Below the pieces are notes generated by a model, which made no database searches, was not told the origin of the DNA, and worked only from the letters and a program-made list of their open reading frames with translations. Both the position numbers and the translations under genes were made by a program. From NCBI GenBank assembly GCA_022823365.1, contig JAJDXG010000041.1:1-64000 (forward strand): a DNA stretch of 64,000 bases, read 5' to 3'. The DNA comes from Gemmatimonadota bacterium. Its GTDB lineage: Bacteria; Gemmatimonadota; Gemmatimonadetes; Longimicrobiales; Gaopeijiaceae. Numbering within the stretch: position 1 is the first letter of the stretch; every line of letters starts with the position of its first letter. Below are positions 19,097 through 26,741 of this stretch, piece after piece.

Positions 19097-20950
19097 ATGA
19101 TGAACCTGGAAGCACGTCCGGCAGCGCGCGGCTCCTCGCCCTCCTTGCGTTCGAGTTGGGCACCAGCGGTTCTCACGACGCTGATCTGCGCGACGGCGGC
19201 CAGCGCCCAGGAGCCTCCGTCCGGTTGGGAGGAGATGGTCGCCTCCGAGGAAGCCATCGTCCAGGTCTCACCGCACATCAAGCGCCTCGGCCACTCGACC
19301 CTGAACCTCCGCCTCCCGGACGAGTCCACCCGGCCGGTGTTCGGAGACCTCGTCAAGGTTGTGGATCTCCTGTCGGTCGAGCCCGGAGACGGGAAAGCGC
19401 CCGGCGTGGTCGGGGGGGCTTCCCATCAGCCTGCGGCGAATGACGTTGCCCACCGGGATCTGGCCCTGTGGCGGCCGCTCCTGGATCACGTCGAGTACTT
19501 CGAGCATGCAAGGTTCGAGGTGATCCGCGGTCATTTGCTCGCGGACAACCCTGGACGCCTCGAGACCGACCTGGGCTTCGAAGCCCTGGCACGCGTCCCG
19601 GACGGCCGGCTCTGGTTGCGCGGCGACCTGACCGTCACATGGGCGGCCGGGGCTCCGTTGGAAAAGGACGGGCCGCCCACCTGGAGCATCGTGGAGTGGC
19701 GAACGGGAGAGCTGCGGACCATGGCGGCTGACCGCCTCCTCTTCGCCGAGATCCTGGATCAGGTTCTGAAGCCCGAAGCGCTCGGTCCGGCCCGTCGCTC
19801 GATACACGAGGAGTTCGTCCTCGAGTACCTGCTCGATCCGGACGGCTTCCAGCGTCCCACGCCCTATTTCGATGTACAGTCGGCGGATCGGCATCCGGGG
19901 GTTGCGGTCACGGATGTGAACGGCGACGGCTTTGATGACGTGTACGTCATGGCACGCTGGGGTCCGAACCAGTTCTTCCAGAACCAGGGTGACGGAACGT
20001 TCGAGGAAGTGGCCGCGGGAATCGGCCTTGACGTGCCCCATTTCACTTCGTCGGCGCTGTTCGCCGACTTCGACAACGACGGCGACCAGGACGTCTTTAT
20101 CGGCCGGACGCTGCGGCCGAGCGTCTACCTGGTGAACGAAGGAGGTCGCTTCGTCGATCGTTCGCTCGACCTGTCCGACGACCCGCTGCCGGCACTCGTC
20201 TCGTCGGTCTCGGCCGCCGACTACGATGGCGACGGCCTGCTCGACCTCTACGTCTCCACCTTCGCCGCCGCCCTGCATCCGATCGAGACGATGGCGTTCC
20301 TCGACCAGCTCGACGGACAGCGTCTGTGGGCGCTCGCGACCGGCGGCGAGAGTCACGTCATCAAGAACAAGTTCGGGCCGCCCAACGTCCTCCTGCGCAA
20401 CCGGGGCGGCGGCCGGTTCGCACGCGTGGAGGACACAGCACTCAACCTCTTCAGGAACACATACCAGTCCACCTGGGCCGACTACGACAATGACGGCGAC
20501 ATGGACGTGTACGTCGTGAACGACTTCGCGCCCAACAACCTCTACCGGAACGACGGCAGCGGTGCCTTCACGGACGTCACGGCGGCGACCGGGACGGCCG
20601 ACCTCGGCTTCGGCATGGGGGCATCGTGGGGAGACTATGACGCCGATGGCCTGCAGGACCTCTATGTGACGAACATGCACAGCAAGGCAGGCCTGCGGAT
20701 CGCCGCCCGGCTGAACGACGTCGACGGAACCTTCGGGCGAATGGCCCGTGGCAATACGTTGTTCCGGAACCGGATCAACGGGTTTGAGCAGGTTTCCGGC
20801 CTCGAGCGACCCGGATTGCCGGTCGAGGCGGCGGGATGGGGATGGGGAAGCCAGTTTCTCGACCTGGACAACGACTCGGATCTCGACATCCATGCGTTGA
20901 GCGGGTTCTATACCGCTCCATCGGCGGTCGAGCTACCCGTGGACATATGA
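19097..20950 (+). CDS. CRTAC1-like FG-GAP/VCBS beta-propeller protein, N-terminal part (ends at in-frame TGA)
   Basis: A 617-residue secreted protein: the signal peptide ends ASAQ near residue 38, then ~200 residues of unassigned sequence, then FG-GAP/VCBS propeller repeats with calcium-binding loops at about residues 273 (DVNGDGFDD), 324 (DFDNDGDQD), 375 (DYDGDGLLD), 462 (DYDNDGDMD), 513 (DYDADGLQD) and 589 (DLDNDSDLD). The frame stops at TGA 20948-20950 (codon 618), yet the same frame continues after it with the rest of a normal CRTAC1/ASPIC protein. This is therefore a nonsense-interrupted gene, a recoded one, or a sequencing error. The propeller is likely extracellular and binds protein or glycan; it lies in the SusC/D operon. 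Confidence 0.85.
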   Translation: MMNLEARPAARGSSPSLRSSWAPAVLTTLICATAASAQEPPSGWEEMVASEEAIVQVSPHIKRLGHSTLNLRLPDESTRPVFGDLVKVVDLLSVEPGDGKAPGVVGGASHQPAANDVAHRDLALWRPLLDHVEYFEHARFEVIRGHLLADNPGRLETDLGFEALARVPDGRLWLRGDLTVTWAAGAPLEKDGPPTWSIVEWRTGELRTMAADRLLFAEILDQVLKPEALGPARRSIHEEFVLEYLLDPDGFQRPTPYFDVQSADRHPGVAVTDVNGDGFDDVYVMARWGPNQFFQNQGDGTFEEVAAGIGLDVPHFTSSALFADFDNDGDQDVFIGRTLRPSVYLVNEGGRFVDRSLDLSDDPLPALVSSVSAADYDGDGLLDLYVSTFAAALHPIETMAFLDQLDGQRLWALATGGESHVIKNKFGPPNVLLRNRGGGRFARVEDTALNLFRNTYQSTWADYDNDGDMDVYVVNDFAPNNLYRNDGSGAFTDVTAATGTADLGFGMGASWGDYDADGLQDLYVTNMHSKAGLRIAARLNDVDGTFGRMARGNTLFRNRINGFEQVSGLERPGLPVEAAGWGWGSQFLDLDNDSDLDIHALSGFYTAPSAVELPVDI

Positions 20951-20971
20951 ACGGACTACTGGCGCGCAGTT

Positions 20972-22099
20972 GTGCGCTCGGACGAACATCCAGGGGCGCT
21001 TCAGCTCGAAACCGACCTCTATTCGAGAGCGACGGAACGGCTCCAGTCGGGAGCATCGTTCAGCGGACACGAGCGCAATCACGTCTTTCTCAACCAGAAT
21101 GGAGACGACTACGTCGAGGTCTCCGGAATCTCCGGCCTGGATCACCCCGGAGACAGCAGGGCTTTCGGCGTTCTCGACTACGACCGGGACGGGTGGCAGG
21201 ACATCGCGGTGGTCAACGCGAACGCGCCGCTGTTCCAGTTGTTCCGGAACCAGATGGGCGAGCGAAGTGATGCCGGCCGGATGGTGGCGATTCGCTTCGA
21301 GGGGGGAAACCGGTTTGCGTTCCCGAGCAGCGAGTGGAGTAGCCGCGATGCGTACGGAGCGCGCGCAGTCCTGGACGTCCAGGGCCGCGAACTGCTGCGC
21401 GAGCATCGCGCGGGTGAAGGTCTTGCCGCTCAGAACTCGGCGACTTTGCACGTCGGCCTCGGCACCGCGGAAGAGGTGACCAGGCTCGAAATCGACTGGC
21501 CGTCGGGGCGGCGTTCCGACACCACGGCCGTCCCCGCGGGGACGCTGGTCACCGCCTACGAGGATCCTTCGGCTTCGCCCACGGGGGCTCCGTTCATCCT
21601 GACGCCATACCGGGCATCCGGCGAGCCCCTCGCGGTCACCGCGTCCGTGAAGGCCAGGGCAACCGCCAATGCCGCAGACGGGCCCATCCGGGCCGCGCAG
21701 GAAGTCCTTCCCGGCGACCGCGCCCGTCTCATCCTCTATACGACCGTGGCAACATGGTGCGCCCCGTGCCTCGATGAGCTTCCGAGCCTCAACCTCCTCA
21801 GAGCCTCCTTCACAAGCGCGGAGCTGGAGATCTTCGGGGTGCCCTACGACTCGGAGGAGACACCGGAGATCCTGGCCGCCTGGTCGGAGCGATACGAGCC
21901 ACCCTATCGCATCCTCTCCGAGTTGAAACCCAGGGAGCGCAATGCTGTGATTCAGGGTGCGCTCGACGCTCTGCGCATCGACGGGCTTCCCGCAGCCGTA
22001 GTCACCGATTCGGACGGTGACGTGCTGCTCGTGCGCTGGGGACCGCCGTCGGTCTCGGAGCTCCGCGTGCTTCTCCAGAATCAGGAGAACAGGGAATGA
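20972..22099 (+). CDS. C-terminal part of the same gene: propeller end, ASPIC/UnbV domain and thioredoxin-like domain
   Basis: Same reading frame as the preceding feature, resuming after the TGA; a GTG at 20972 could restart translation. Counting through the TGA, another calcium loop lies at ~694 (DYDRDGWQD). An ASPIC/UnbV domain follows (SSRDAYGARAVLDVQGREL to RLEIDWPSGRR). The last ~170 residues are a TlpA/thioredoxin-like domain with WCAPC at 887-891 and a cis-Pro segment (GLPAAVV). An ASPIC propeller joined to a redoxin is unusual. The final TGA overlaps the ATG of the DsbD-alpha-like gene by four bases, so both are translated together. If read alone, the fragment has no signal peptide and its thioredoxin would stay in the cytoplasm. 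Confidence 0.8.
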   Translation: MRSDEHPGALQLETDLYSRATERLQSGASFSGHERNHVFLNQNGDDYVEVSGISGLDHPGDSRAFGVLDYDRDGWQDIAVVNANAPLFQLFRNQMGERSDAGRMVAIRFEGGNRFAFPSSEWSSRDAYGARAVLDVQGRELLREHRAGEGLAAQNSATLHVGLGTAEEVTRLEIDWPSGRRSDTTAVPAGTLVTAYEDPSASPTGAPFILTPYRASGEPLAVTASVKARATANAADGPIRAAQEVLPGDRARLILYTTVATWCAPCLDELPSLNLLRASFTSAELEIFGVPYDSEETPEILAAWSERYEPPYRILSELKPRERNAVIQGALDALRIDGLPAAVVTDSDGDVLLVRWGPPSVSELRVLLQNQENRE

Positions 22100-22623
22100 T
22101 CGGAGGCGCGATATCCCTGTGGTTCGGGCAGATTCGGAAGGCTGCTCCGGCGTTCGCCGCTCTCGTCCCGATCCTGACGGCAATGCCTGTTCAGGCGCAG
22201 GTGCGCCTGGTCGGACCGGGACCGGGTCGTCCTTCCGTCTCCGCCGAGGTAGTGCCGGGAAGCATCGTGCGGCGCGCGGATGCCCTGTCGCTCCGAATCT
22301 CGGTGGAGGTCCCACGCGAGCATCATGGGTACATCGACAAGGGGGACGACGGATTCTTCATTCCGCTGTCGTTCTCGTTCCCCGACTTCGAGCGGACCGA
22401 CATCGTGGTCGAGATGACCGGCGCCCCTGCCGGCATGAGAGATGACGGCGTCAGGGCACGGGTGCTGAGGGGCCGGGGCGAGTTCGGGTTTCTGCTCGTA
22501 CCGCCACCGAGGTCCGACACGGATGCAACTGCCATCCTTCGATATCAGATTTGCAATGATGTGACGGAGCGGTGTTATCCGCCCGCGAGGCTGACGATCC
22601 CCATTGGGTTGAGCCGGCCATAG
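22096..22623 (+). CDS. Stand-alone DsbD N-terminal (alpha) domain-like secreted protein
   Basis: A 175-residue protein with a signal peptide ending PVQAQ near residue 35. Its C-terminal half resembles the immunoglobulin-like periplasmic alpha domain of DsbD: two cysteines in RYQICNDVTERCYPP (Cys153, Cys160) match the redox pair of that domain (C-x5-C in E. coli DsbD, C-x6-C here), and the CYPP ending is characteristic. In DsbD this domain passes electrons to periplasmic partners. Here no membrane or gamma domain is attached, and the gene overlaps (ATGA) the propeller-ASPIC-thioredoxin gene, so the two may exchange electrons outside the cytoplasm. Partner identity is inference. Confidence 0.75.
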   Translation: MIGGAISLWFGQIRKAAPAFAALVPILTAMPVQAQVRLVGPGPGRPSVSAEVVPGSIVRRADALSLRISVEVPREHHGYIDKGDDGFFIPLSFSFPDFERTDIVVEMTGAPAGMRDDGVRARVLRGRGEFGFLLVPPPRSDTDATAILRYQICNDVTERCYPPARLTIPIGLSRP

Positions 22624-22696
22624 CCGCCAAGCCGCACGAAAGGATGGTCCGGGACGGAGGCTGGCCGGCTGGCGTAGCGCCCGGATACGACGACGC

Positions 22697-22727
22697 GGCC
22701 CGCTCGCACGACCCCGGCGAGCGGGCC
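22697..22727. terminator. Hairpin between convergent genes
   Basis: A 10-bp perfect stem GGCCCGCTCG (22697-22706) / CGAGCGGGCC (22718-22727), 11-nt loop, lies in the 141-bp gap between the converging DsbD-alpha-like and beta-propeller genes. No T tract on either side. Confidence 0.5.
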
Positions 22728-22764
22728 GGCACCAGGTCCAGCGGACGCTGAAGCAGCCTCTCGC

Positions 22765-23907
22765 TCAGGGAGACCGCACGTACTTCGTAAGCCCTCCGCC
22801 CGCGAACGGACGAGAGATCGGGCCCTCGGCGGCGTAGACGTTGCCGTCCGCGTCGACTGCTACGCCCTCTCCGGCAGCGCCGTGGGGCCGGTCTTCCACC
22901 GGGTGGGGCGGAATGAACGCCGTGACCCGGTCTTCGCTGGCGTGGCCGACGCGGATCCCGGTCATCCAGTCCGGATGGTTGTTCGGGTTCGACTCCGAGT
23001 CGATGGCGTACAACATGTCGTTGTCGTCGATGAAGAGCCCGCTGATGCGGCTGAACTGGTAGTAGGTGTCGAGGAGATTGCCTTCCTGGTCGAAGATCTG
23101 GATGCGGTGGTTGCCGCGGTCCGCCACGAAGAGGCGTCCCTGGGAGTCCAGCTCCAACGCGTGCGGCGTCCGGAATTCCCCGGGTCCCGTACCGATCTGG
23201 CCCCACTCCATCATGTACTCGCCCTCGGGGCTGAACTTGATGATGCGCCCGGTCGCGCCGGGAGGAACGTTCGCGTTCTGGCCGCTGTGGCCGTCGGAGA
23301 CGAAGATGTAGCCCTCGGGGGTGGTGATGACGTCGCAGGGCTGGTTGAAGTGATCCGGGCCGCTCCCGGCTACACCGGCCGTCCCGAGCGTCATGAGGAT
23401 CTCGCCCTCGGGGCTGAACTTGAAGACCTGATGGCCCTTGGTCTGCTCCGCGTCGCCCGACGAGTCGGTGACCCAGACGTTCCCGTCCTGATCCACGTGC
23501 AGCCCGTGCGGGAGGATGAACAGCCCCGCCCCGAAGCTGGTGAGCACCTCTCCGGTTTCGCGGTCGAACTTGAGGATGGGATCGACGTCGGAGGTGCCGC
23601 AGCCGTCGGTGAGCGCGTTGCCGCCACAGCGGTCGTAGGCCCACAACTGGCCGTCGGGCCCTATGTCCACACCCGCCGTGGACCCCCATTCCCGCTCATC
23701 CGGCAGCGGCCCGAAGCCGATGACGACCTCGGACGTGGGGTTGGGCAGATCGCCGGCCATGGCGGGATCGGGCACATCGGTCGGATCGGCCATCTCGGCC
23801 CCAGCGGATTCGTCCCCTCCGCTGTCGGCCGGCGCGCACGCCCCGGCGGCCAGCGCGAGGACCATGGCGAGGCTGATGGCGAGCTTGGAGTCGTCGGTCG
23901 CGAACAT
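22765..23907 (-). CDS. NHL-type beta-propeller lipoprotein (peptidyl-glycine alpha-amidating lyase-like)
   Basis: A 380-residue exported protein. ATG 23907 has GGGAGG seven bases upstream. A hydrophobic signal ends in a lipobox (LAAGAC, Cys24), followed by an acidic linker. The body is a beta-propeller with NHL blades: LPHGLHVDQDGNVWVTD, QPCDVITTPEGYIFVSDG, TPHALELDSQGRLFVADR and a closing GVAVDADGNVYAAE. The overall pattern resembles bacterial homologues of peptidyl-alpha-hydroxyglycine amidating lyase, where His residues at the blade starts bind zinc, but enzymatic activity cannot be judged here; a ligand-binding propeller is the safer reading. Monocistronic between two hairpin-containing gaps. 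Confidence 0.85.
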   Translation of the reverse strand: MFATDDSKLAISLAMVLALAAGACAPADSGGDESAGAEMADPTDVPDPAMAGDLPNPTSEVVIGFGPLPDEREWGSTAGVDIGPDGQLWAYDRCGGNALTDGCGTSDVDPILKFDRETGEVLTSFGAGLFILPHGLHVDQDGNVWVTDSSGDAEQTKGHQVFKFSPEGEILMTLGTAGVAGSGPDHFNQPCDVITTPEGYIFVSDGHSGQNANVPPGATGRIIKFSPEGEYMMEWGQIGTGPGEFRTPHALELDSQGRLFVADRGNHRIQIFDQEGNLLDTYYQFSRISGLFIDDNDMLYAIDSESNPNNHPDWMTGIRVGHASEDRVTAFIPPHPVEDRPHGAAGEGVAVDADGNVYAAEGPISRPFAGGGLTKYVRSP

Positions 23908-24079
23908 GAGGCACCTCCCGGTAACGAATTGACCCGAACACGCAACTTATGCCACGGGCAGGGGCGGGGCGAACGAAGGCGTGCCGGGCGATTGGGGGAC
24001 GCGAGGCAGGCCGACGACGGGGTCAGGGGGTCGGTTTTCCGCTTACGCTGATCGGCGGGCAGCGGCCGGCGCCTTGAAG

Positions 24080-24937
24080 TCAATCCGCGGTCTTTGCCCC
24101 GTCCTGCCGGGGGAACGGGATCAGCGCGGGCACGGCTGCCTGGTACTCGCGGTAGCCGGGATACTTCGCGGCGGATATCTCCTCGGTCAGTCGCAGGGAC
24201 GGCACGAACAGAAGCGTGAGCCCGATGCAGCCAAGACCGGTCCAGTGGACCCATTCGCCGGACGCCGCGACCGCGAACAGGTAGAACACCCACCACATGG
24301 CGATCTCGCAGAAGTAGTTGGGATGCCGGCTGTAGCGATAGAGCCCGCGGGTCATGAACGGCTGCCGGATCTCCTCGCCGTTGGCGATACGCCGCTTCTT
24401 GTCCTGCTGGAAGTGCCACATCTGCCGATCGGCGATGGTCTCGCCGGCCAGCAGGGTGAGGAACACGGCGGCGGCCAGGAAGTCGAGCCAGCCGAGAGGC
24501 GCGGCGGGGAATTGCCACGCCCGGTGGATCGGGGAGGTGAACAGCCAGATGAGCAACATCTGGCCGGGGTGGACGAAGGTGATGTTGAGCACCTGGAAGC
24601 CCACCGGGCCGTACTGCCTGCGGACGTGGGCCCAGCGATAGTCCTCGCCGCCCGGCCGGTACCCGCCCTTGCGGGCGAAGTTGTACGTCAGGCGGCTGCC
24701 CCATGCAACCACGAGCGCCGTCATGAGCATCACGCGCGGGGCGGCGAAGCCCACCGAGGCGGCGACGATCAGGCAATAGACCGGCGGGCAGATGGACCAG
24801 AGCCGGTCGATCCAGGAGACCTCGCGGGTGATCACGGACAGGAGCCAGGCCACCAGCGCGAGCACCAGGCACAACTCGAGCGCGGTCCCGAACGGCGTGC
24901 CCGCCAGAGGGAGGTTGACGAAATCGAGCCCGGGCAT
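24080..24937 (-). CDS. DUF1295 / steroid 5-alpha-reductase-like membrane protein
   Basis: A 285-residue integral membrane protein with about six hydrophobic segments. The C-terminal third carries the isoprenylcysteine-methyltransferase/steroid-reductase fold signature: GLYRYSRHPNYFCEIAMWW, then an Arg/Lys-rich KYPGYREYQ end. DUF1295 proteins are related to 3-oxo-5-alpha-steroid dehydrogenases and use NADPH to reduce lipid-like enones; the substrate in bacteria is not known. The start at ATG 24937 fits the first membrane segment. It lies alone, between the propeller gene and the tRNA cluster. Confidence 0.85.
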   Translation of the reverse strand: MPGLDFVNLPLAGTPFGTALELCLVLALVAWLLSVITREVSWIDRLWSICPPVYCLIVAASVGFAAPRVMLMTALVVAWGSRLTYNFARKGGYRPGGEDYRWAHVRRQYGPVGFQVLNITFVHPGQMLLIWLFTSPIHRAWQFPAAPLGWLDFLAAAVFLTLLAGETIADRQMWHFQQDKKRRIANGEEIRQPFMTRGLYRYSRHPNYFCEIAMWWVFYLFAVAASGEWVHWTGLGCIGLTLLFVPSLRLTEEISAAKYPGYREYQAAVPALIPFPRQDGAKTAD

Positions 24938-25071
24938 GGCGAGTCTCCCGTCGATCAGATTCCCGGTAACGAACAGCGACCGATATCGGCGCCATCCAGG
25001 AACACGAGATCAACGATAATGCCGGATCCGGCTCGGCGCGGGCTCGGGGAGTGGGGACACCGGAATGGGAG

Positions 25072-25154
25072 CGGAGGCGGGGGGACTCGAACCCCCAAGG
25101 GCTTTCGCCCGCCGCATTTCGAGTGCGGTGCCTTACCAATTAGACTACGCCTCC
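25072..25154 (-). tRNA. tRNA-Ser(CGA)
   Basis: Acceptor GGAGGCG/CGCCTCC, anticodon loop CTCGAAA giving CGA, long variable arm typical of Ser, T-arm GGGGG-TTCGAGT-CCCCC. Discriminator G; 3' CCA not encoded. Confidence 0.95.
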
Positions 25155-25210
25155 GGACGAAACCGGGCCGATCGGCTTAAGGACGGACCCCTCTCAACCT
25201 GCTGTCAAAA

Positions 25211-25284
25211 TCGGGGCGCCCGGATTTGAACCGGGGACCTCTGCGACCCGAACGCAGCGCTCTACCGGACTGAGCCACGCCCCG
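25211..25284 (-). tRNA. tRNA-Pro(CGG)
   Basis: Acceptor CGGGGCG/CGCCCCG, anticodon loop TTCGGGT giving CGG, discriminator A. CCA not encoded. Confidence 0.95.
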
Positions 25285-25365
25285 AAAAGTCGGTTGCCGC
25301 AAAGCAGGCGGCGATGAAGTCAATTGGCGGCCGCTTTCGCTATTCAGCGAGCTGATCCCGCCCAG

Positions 25366-25472
25366 CGGACGGGGTGGGATTCGCAACCGAGGCCCCGCGA
25401 AGCGGGCCGAAGGTGAGCCGAGGATGCAAAGCACCGGAGGCTCAACCCTGGGTTCGAACGCCCACGCCGTCC
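25366..25472 (-). repeat. tRNA-Ser-associated structured repeat, copy R1
   Basis: About 107 bp, directly 3' of tRNA-Ser(GGA) in transcript sense. The ends form an imperfect inverted repeat of ~25 bp: a CGGACGG arm, GTGGG/CCCAC and a GTTCGAACC-like arm. One end (CGGACGGCGTGGG) mimics the complement of the 3' strand of tRNA-Ser(GGA) with one mismatch in 13. Inside are two hairpins, GGCCCGC..GCGGGGCC-like and GAGCC..GGCTC. Predicted as a Y-shaped RNA or a MITE-like element. Nearly identical in sequence to R3 and partly to R2. Confidence 0.75.
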
Positions 25473-25495
25473 GATGGCGGGCTGCGCCCCGCAAG

Positions 25496-25579
25496 CGGAC
25501 GGGGTGGGATTCGAACCCACGTGGGCGTTAGCCCACACGATTTCCAATCGTGCGCCTTAAGCCACTCGGCCACCCGTCC
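25496..25579 (-). tRNA. tRNA-Ser(GGA)
   Basis: Acceptor GGACGGG/CCCGTCC, anticodon loop TTGGAAA giving GGA, long variable arm, discriminator G. Its 3' strand (CCCACCCCGTCCG) is nearly complementary to the start of repeat R1 downstream. Confidence 0.95.
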
Positions 25580-25695
25580 AAACATACATCGCCGCGATCC
25601 GTCGACCGTTTGCGAAACCACCGAGGAGAAAAGCGCGCCGCCGGAAGCGTGCGTGCCAGCGCGACGGAGCGATCCCGCAAGCCCACCCATCCAAT

Positions 25696-25796
25696 GGGGT
25701 GAGACTCGCAGCCGAGGCCCCGCGAAGCGGGCCGAAGGCGAGACGAGGAGACAAACCCCGCAGCCTCAATCCCGGGCTGGACCAGCGGCCGTCCAC
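25696..25796 (-). repeat. tRNA-Ser-associated structured repeat, copy R2 (degenerate)
   Basis: Keeps the internal hairpin (CCCGC-GAA-GCGGG on the plus strand) and the CCGAAGG joining segment of R1 exactly, but the second hairpin and the tRNA-like ends have drifted. It lies tandem to R3, on the side away from tRNA-Ser(GCT). Confidence 0.6.
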
Positions 25797-25815
25797 CGCG
25801 CCCGTTATGCCACCA

Positions 25816-25922
25816 CGGGGGTGGGATTCGCAACCGAGGCGCCGCGACAGCGGCACCGAAGGTGAGCCGAGGATGCAAAGCGCCGGAGGCTCAACCCTGG
25901 GTTCGAACGCCCACCCCCTCCG
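25816..25922 (-). repeat. tRNA-Ser-associated structured repeat, copy R3
   Basis: About 107 bp, 3' of tRNA-Ser(GCT) in transcript sense. Its tRNA-proximal end (CGGAGGGGGTGGG) is the exact complement of that tRNA's 3' strand (CCCACCCCCTCCG), whereas R1's end matches tRNA-Ser(GGA) instead. Internal hairpin changed to GCCGC-GACA-GCGGC, a compensatory C/G swap relative to R1. Confidence 0.75.
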
Positions 25923-25942
25923 GCGCGAGCGCCGCTCGCGAG

Positions 25943-26028
25943 CGGAGGGGGTGGGATTCGAACCCACGAGACCCTCTCGGGTCAACGCCTTAGCAGGGCG
26001 CCGCCTTAAGCCACTCGGCCACCCCTCC
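25943..26028 (-). tRNA. tRNA-Ser(GCT)
   Basis: Acceptor GGAGGGG/CCCCTCC, anticodon loop CTGCTAA giving GCT, long variable arm, discriminator G. Followed by repeats R3 and R2. Confidence 0.95.
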
Positions 26029-26033
26029 GAAAA

Positions 26034-26106
26034 TTGCCCCGCCTGGGATCGAACCAGGACTCTTCTGATCCAGAGTCAGACGTGTTGCCAGTTACACCAC
26101 GGGGCA
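26034..26106 (-). tRNA. tRNA-Gln(CTG)
   Basis: Acceptor TGCCCCG/CGGGGCA, anticodon loop CTCTGGA giving CTG, discriminator A. Separated by only five bases from tRNA-Ser(GCT). Confidence 0.95.
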
Positions 26107-26152
26107 TTCAACCACCAATTTGCGCACTCACCGCCCAGGCTGGCAAGCCGCA

Positions 26153-26225
26153 AGCCACCAGTCGGATTCGAACCGACGACCCCGTCATTACGAGTGACGT
26201 GCTCTACCAGCTGAGCTATGGTGGC
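26153..26225 (-). tRNA. tRNA-Thr(CGT)
   Basis: Acceptor GCCACCA/TGGTGGC, anticodon loop CTCGTAA giving CGT, discriminator T. Confidence 0.95.
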
Positions 26226-26257
26226 GGCCATGCCGACCGTCGCCGGCCAGGCAGGAG

Positions 26258-26330
26258 TGGAGCCGAGGGGAATCGAACCCCTGACCTCAGCATTGCGAAC
26301 GCTGCGCTCTCCCAACTGAGCTACGGCCCC
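26258..26330 (-). tRNA. tRNA-Ala(CGC)
   Basis: Acceptor GGGGCCG/CGGCTCC with the G3-U70 wobble pair that marks alanine tRNAs; anticodon loop TTCGCAA giving CGC; discriminator A. Confidence 0.95.
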
Positions 26331-26364
26331 TGCTTGCCCGCTTCCGCGGAACCGTGTTGACGCA

Positions 26365-26438
26365 TGGGCGCGAGAGGATTCGAACCTCTGACCTCTACGA
26401 TGTCAACGTAGCGCTCTAACCAGCTGAGCTACGCGCCC
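26365..26438 (-). tRNA. tRNA-Val(GAC)
   Basis: Acceptor GGGCGCG/CGCGCCC, anticodon loop TTGACAT giving GAC, discriminator A. Confidence 0.95.
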
Positions 26439-26482
26439 TCGGCCGGAAACCGGTCCTGGCCTTAACCTCCCCCGGAGGGGAA

Positions 26483-26556
26483 TACGCCCGGGAGGACTCG
26501 AACCCCCAACCTCTTGATCCGTAGTCAAGCGCTCTGTCCAATTGAGCTACGGGCGC
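26483..26556 (-). tRNA. tRNA-Arg(ACG)
   Basis: Acceptor GCGCCCG/CGGGCGT, anticodon loop CTACGGA giving ACG, which is read after conversion of A34 to inosine by TadA. Discriminator A. Confidence 0.95.
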
Positions 26557-26608
26557 TGATGTGCCGTCCGCCTTCACCAGGGAAGGCCAACCGTTGATGG
26601 CCTGCAAG

Positions 26609-26692
26609 TGCCCACGACAGGACTCGAACCTGTACGCCGTTTCCGACACTGGTCCCTCAAACCAGCCTGTCTACCAATTCCAGCACGTGGGC
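26609..26692 (-). tRNA. tRNA-Leu(GAG)
   Basis: Acceptor GCCCACG/CGTGGGC, anticodon loop TTGAGGG giving GAG, long variable arm, discriminator A. Confidence 0.95.
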
Positions 26693-26741
26693 AAATGTCC
26701 TCCATCGAAACGCTGCCGCCGCTTGCCGCCGCGGCCTGCCA

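Noticed and set aside
20948-20977. Confident selenoprotein call at the in-frame TGA
   Set aside because: The downstream hairpin is short, lacks the conserved bulge, the residue position is not a known redox site, and no Sec machinery is visible in the window.
25366-25922. CRISPR array in the tRNA cluster
   Set aside because: Repeats are ~100 bp, differ in sequence, lie irregularly, have internal structure, and no cas gene is present.
25374-26214. Plus-strand frames such as 25374-25865 and 25699-26214
   Set aside because: They read antisense through tRNA genes and the tRNA-Ser repeats; their peptides (e.g. GGIRTHVGVSPHDFQ) are well-known spurious translations of tRNA-Ser antisense.
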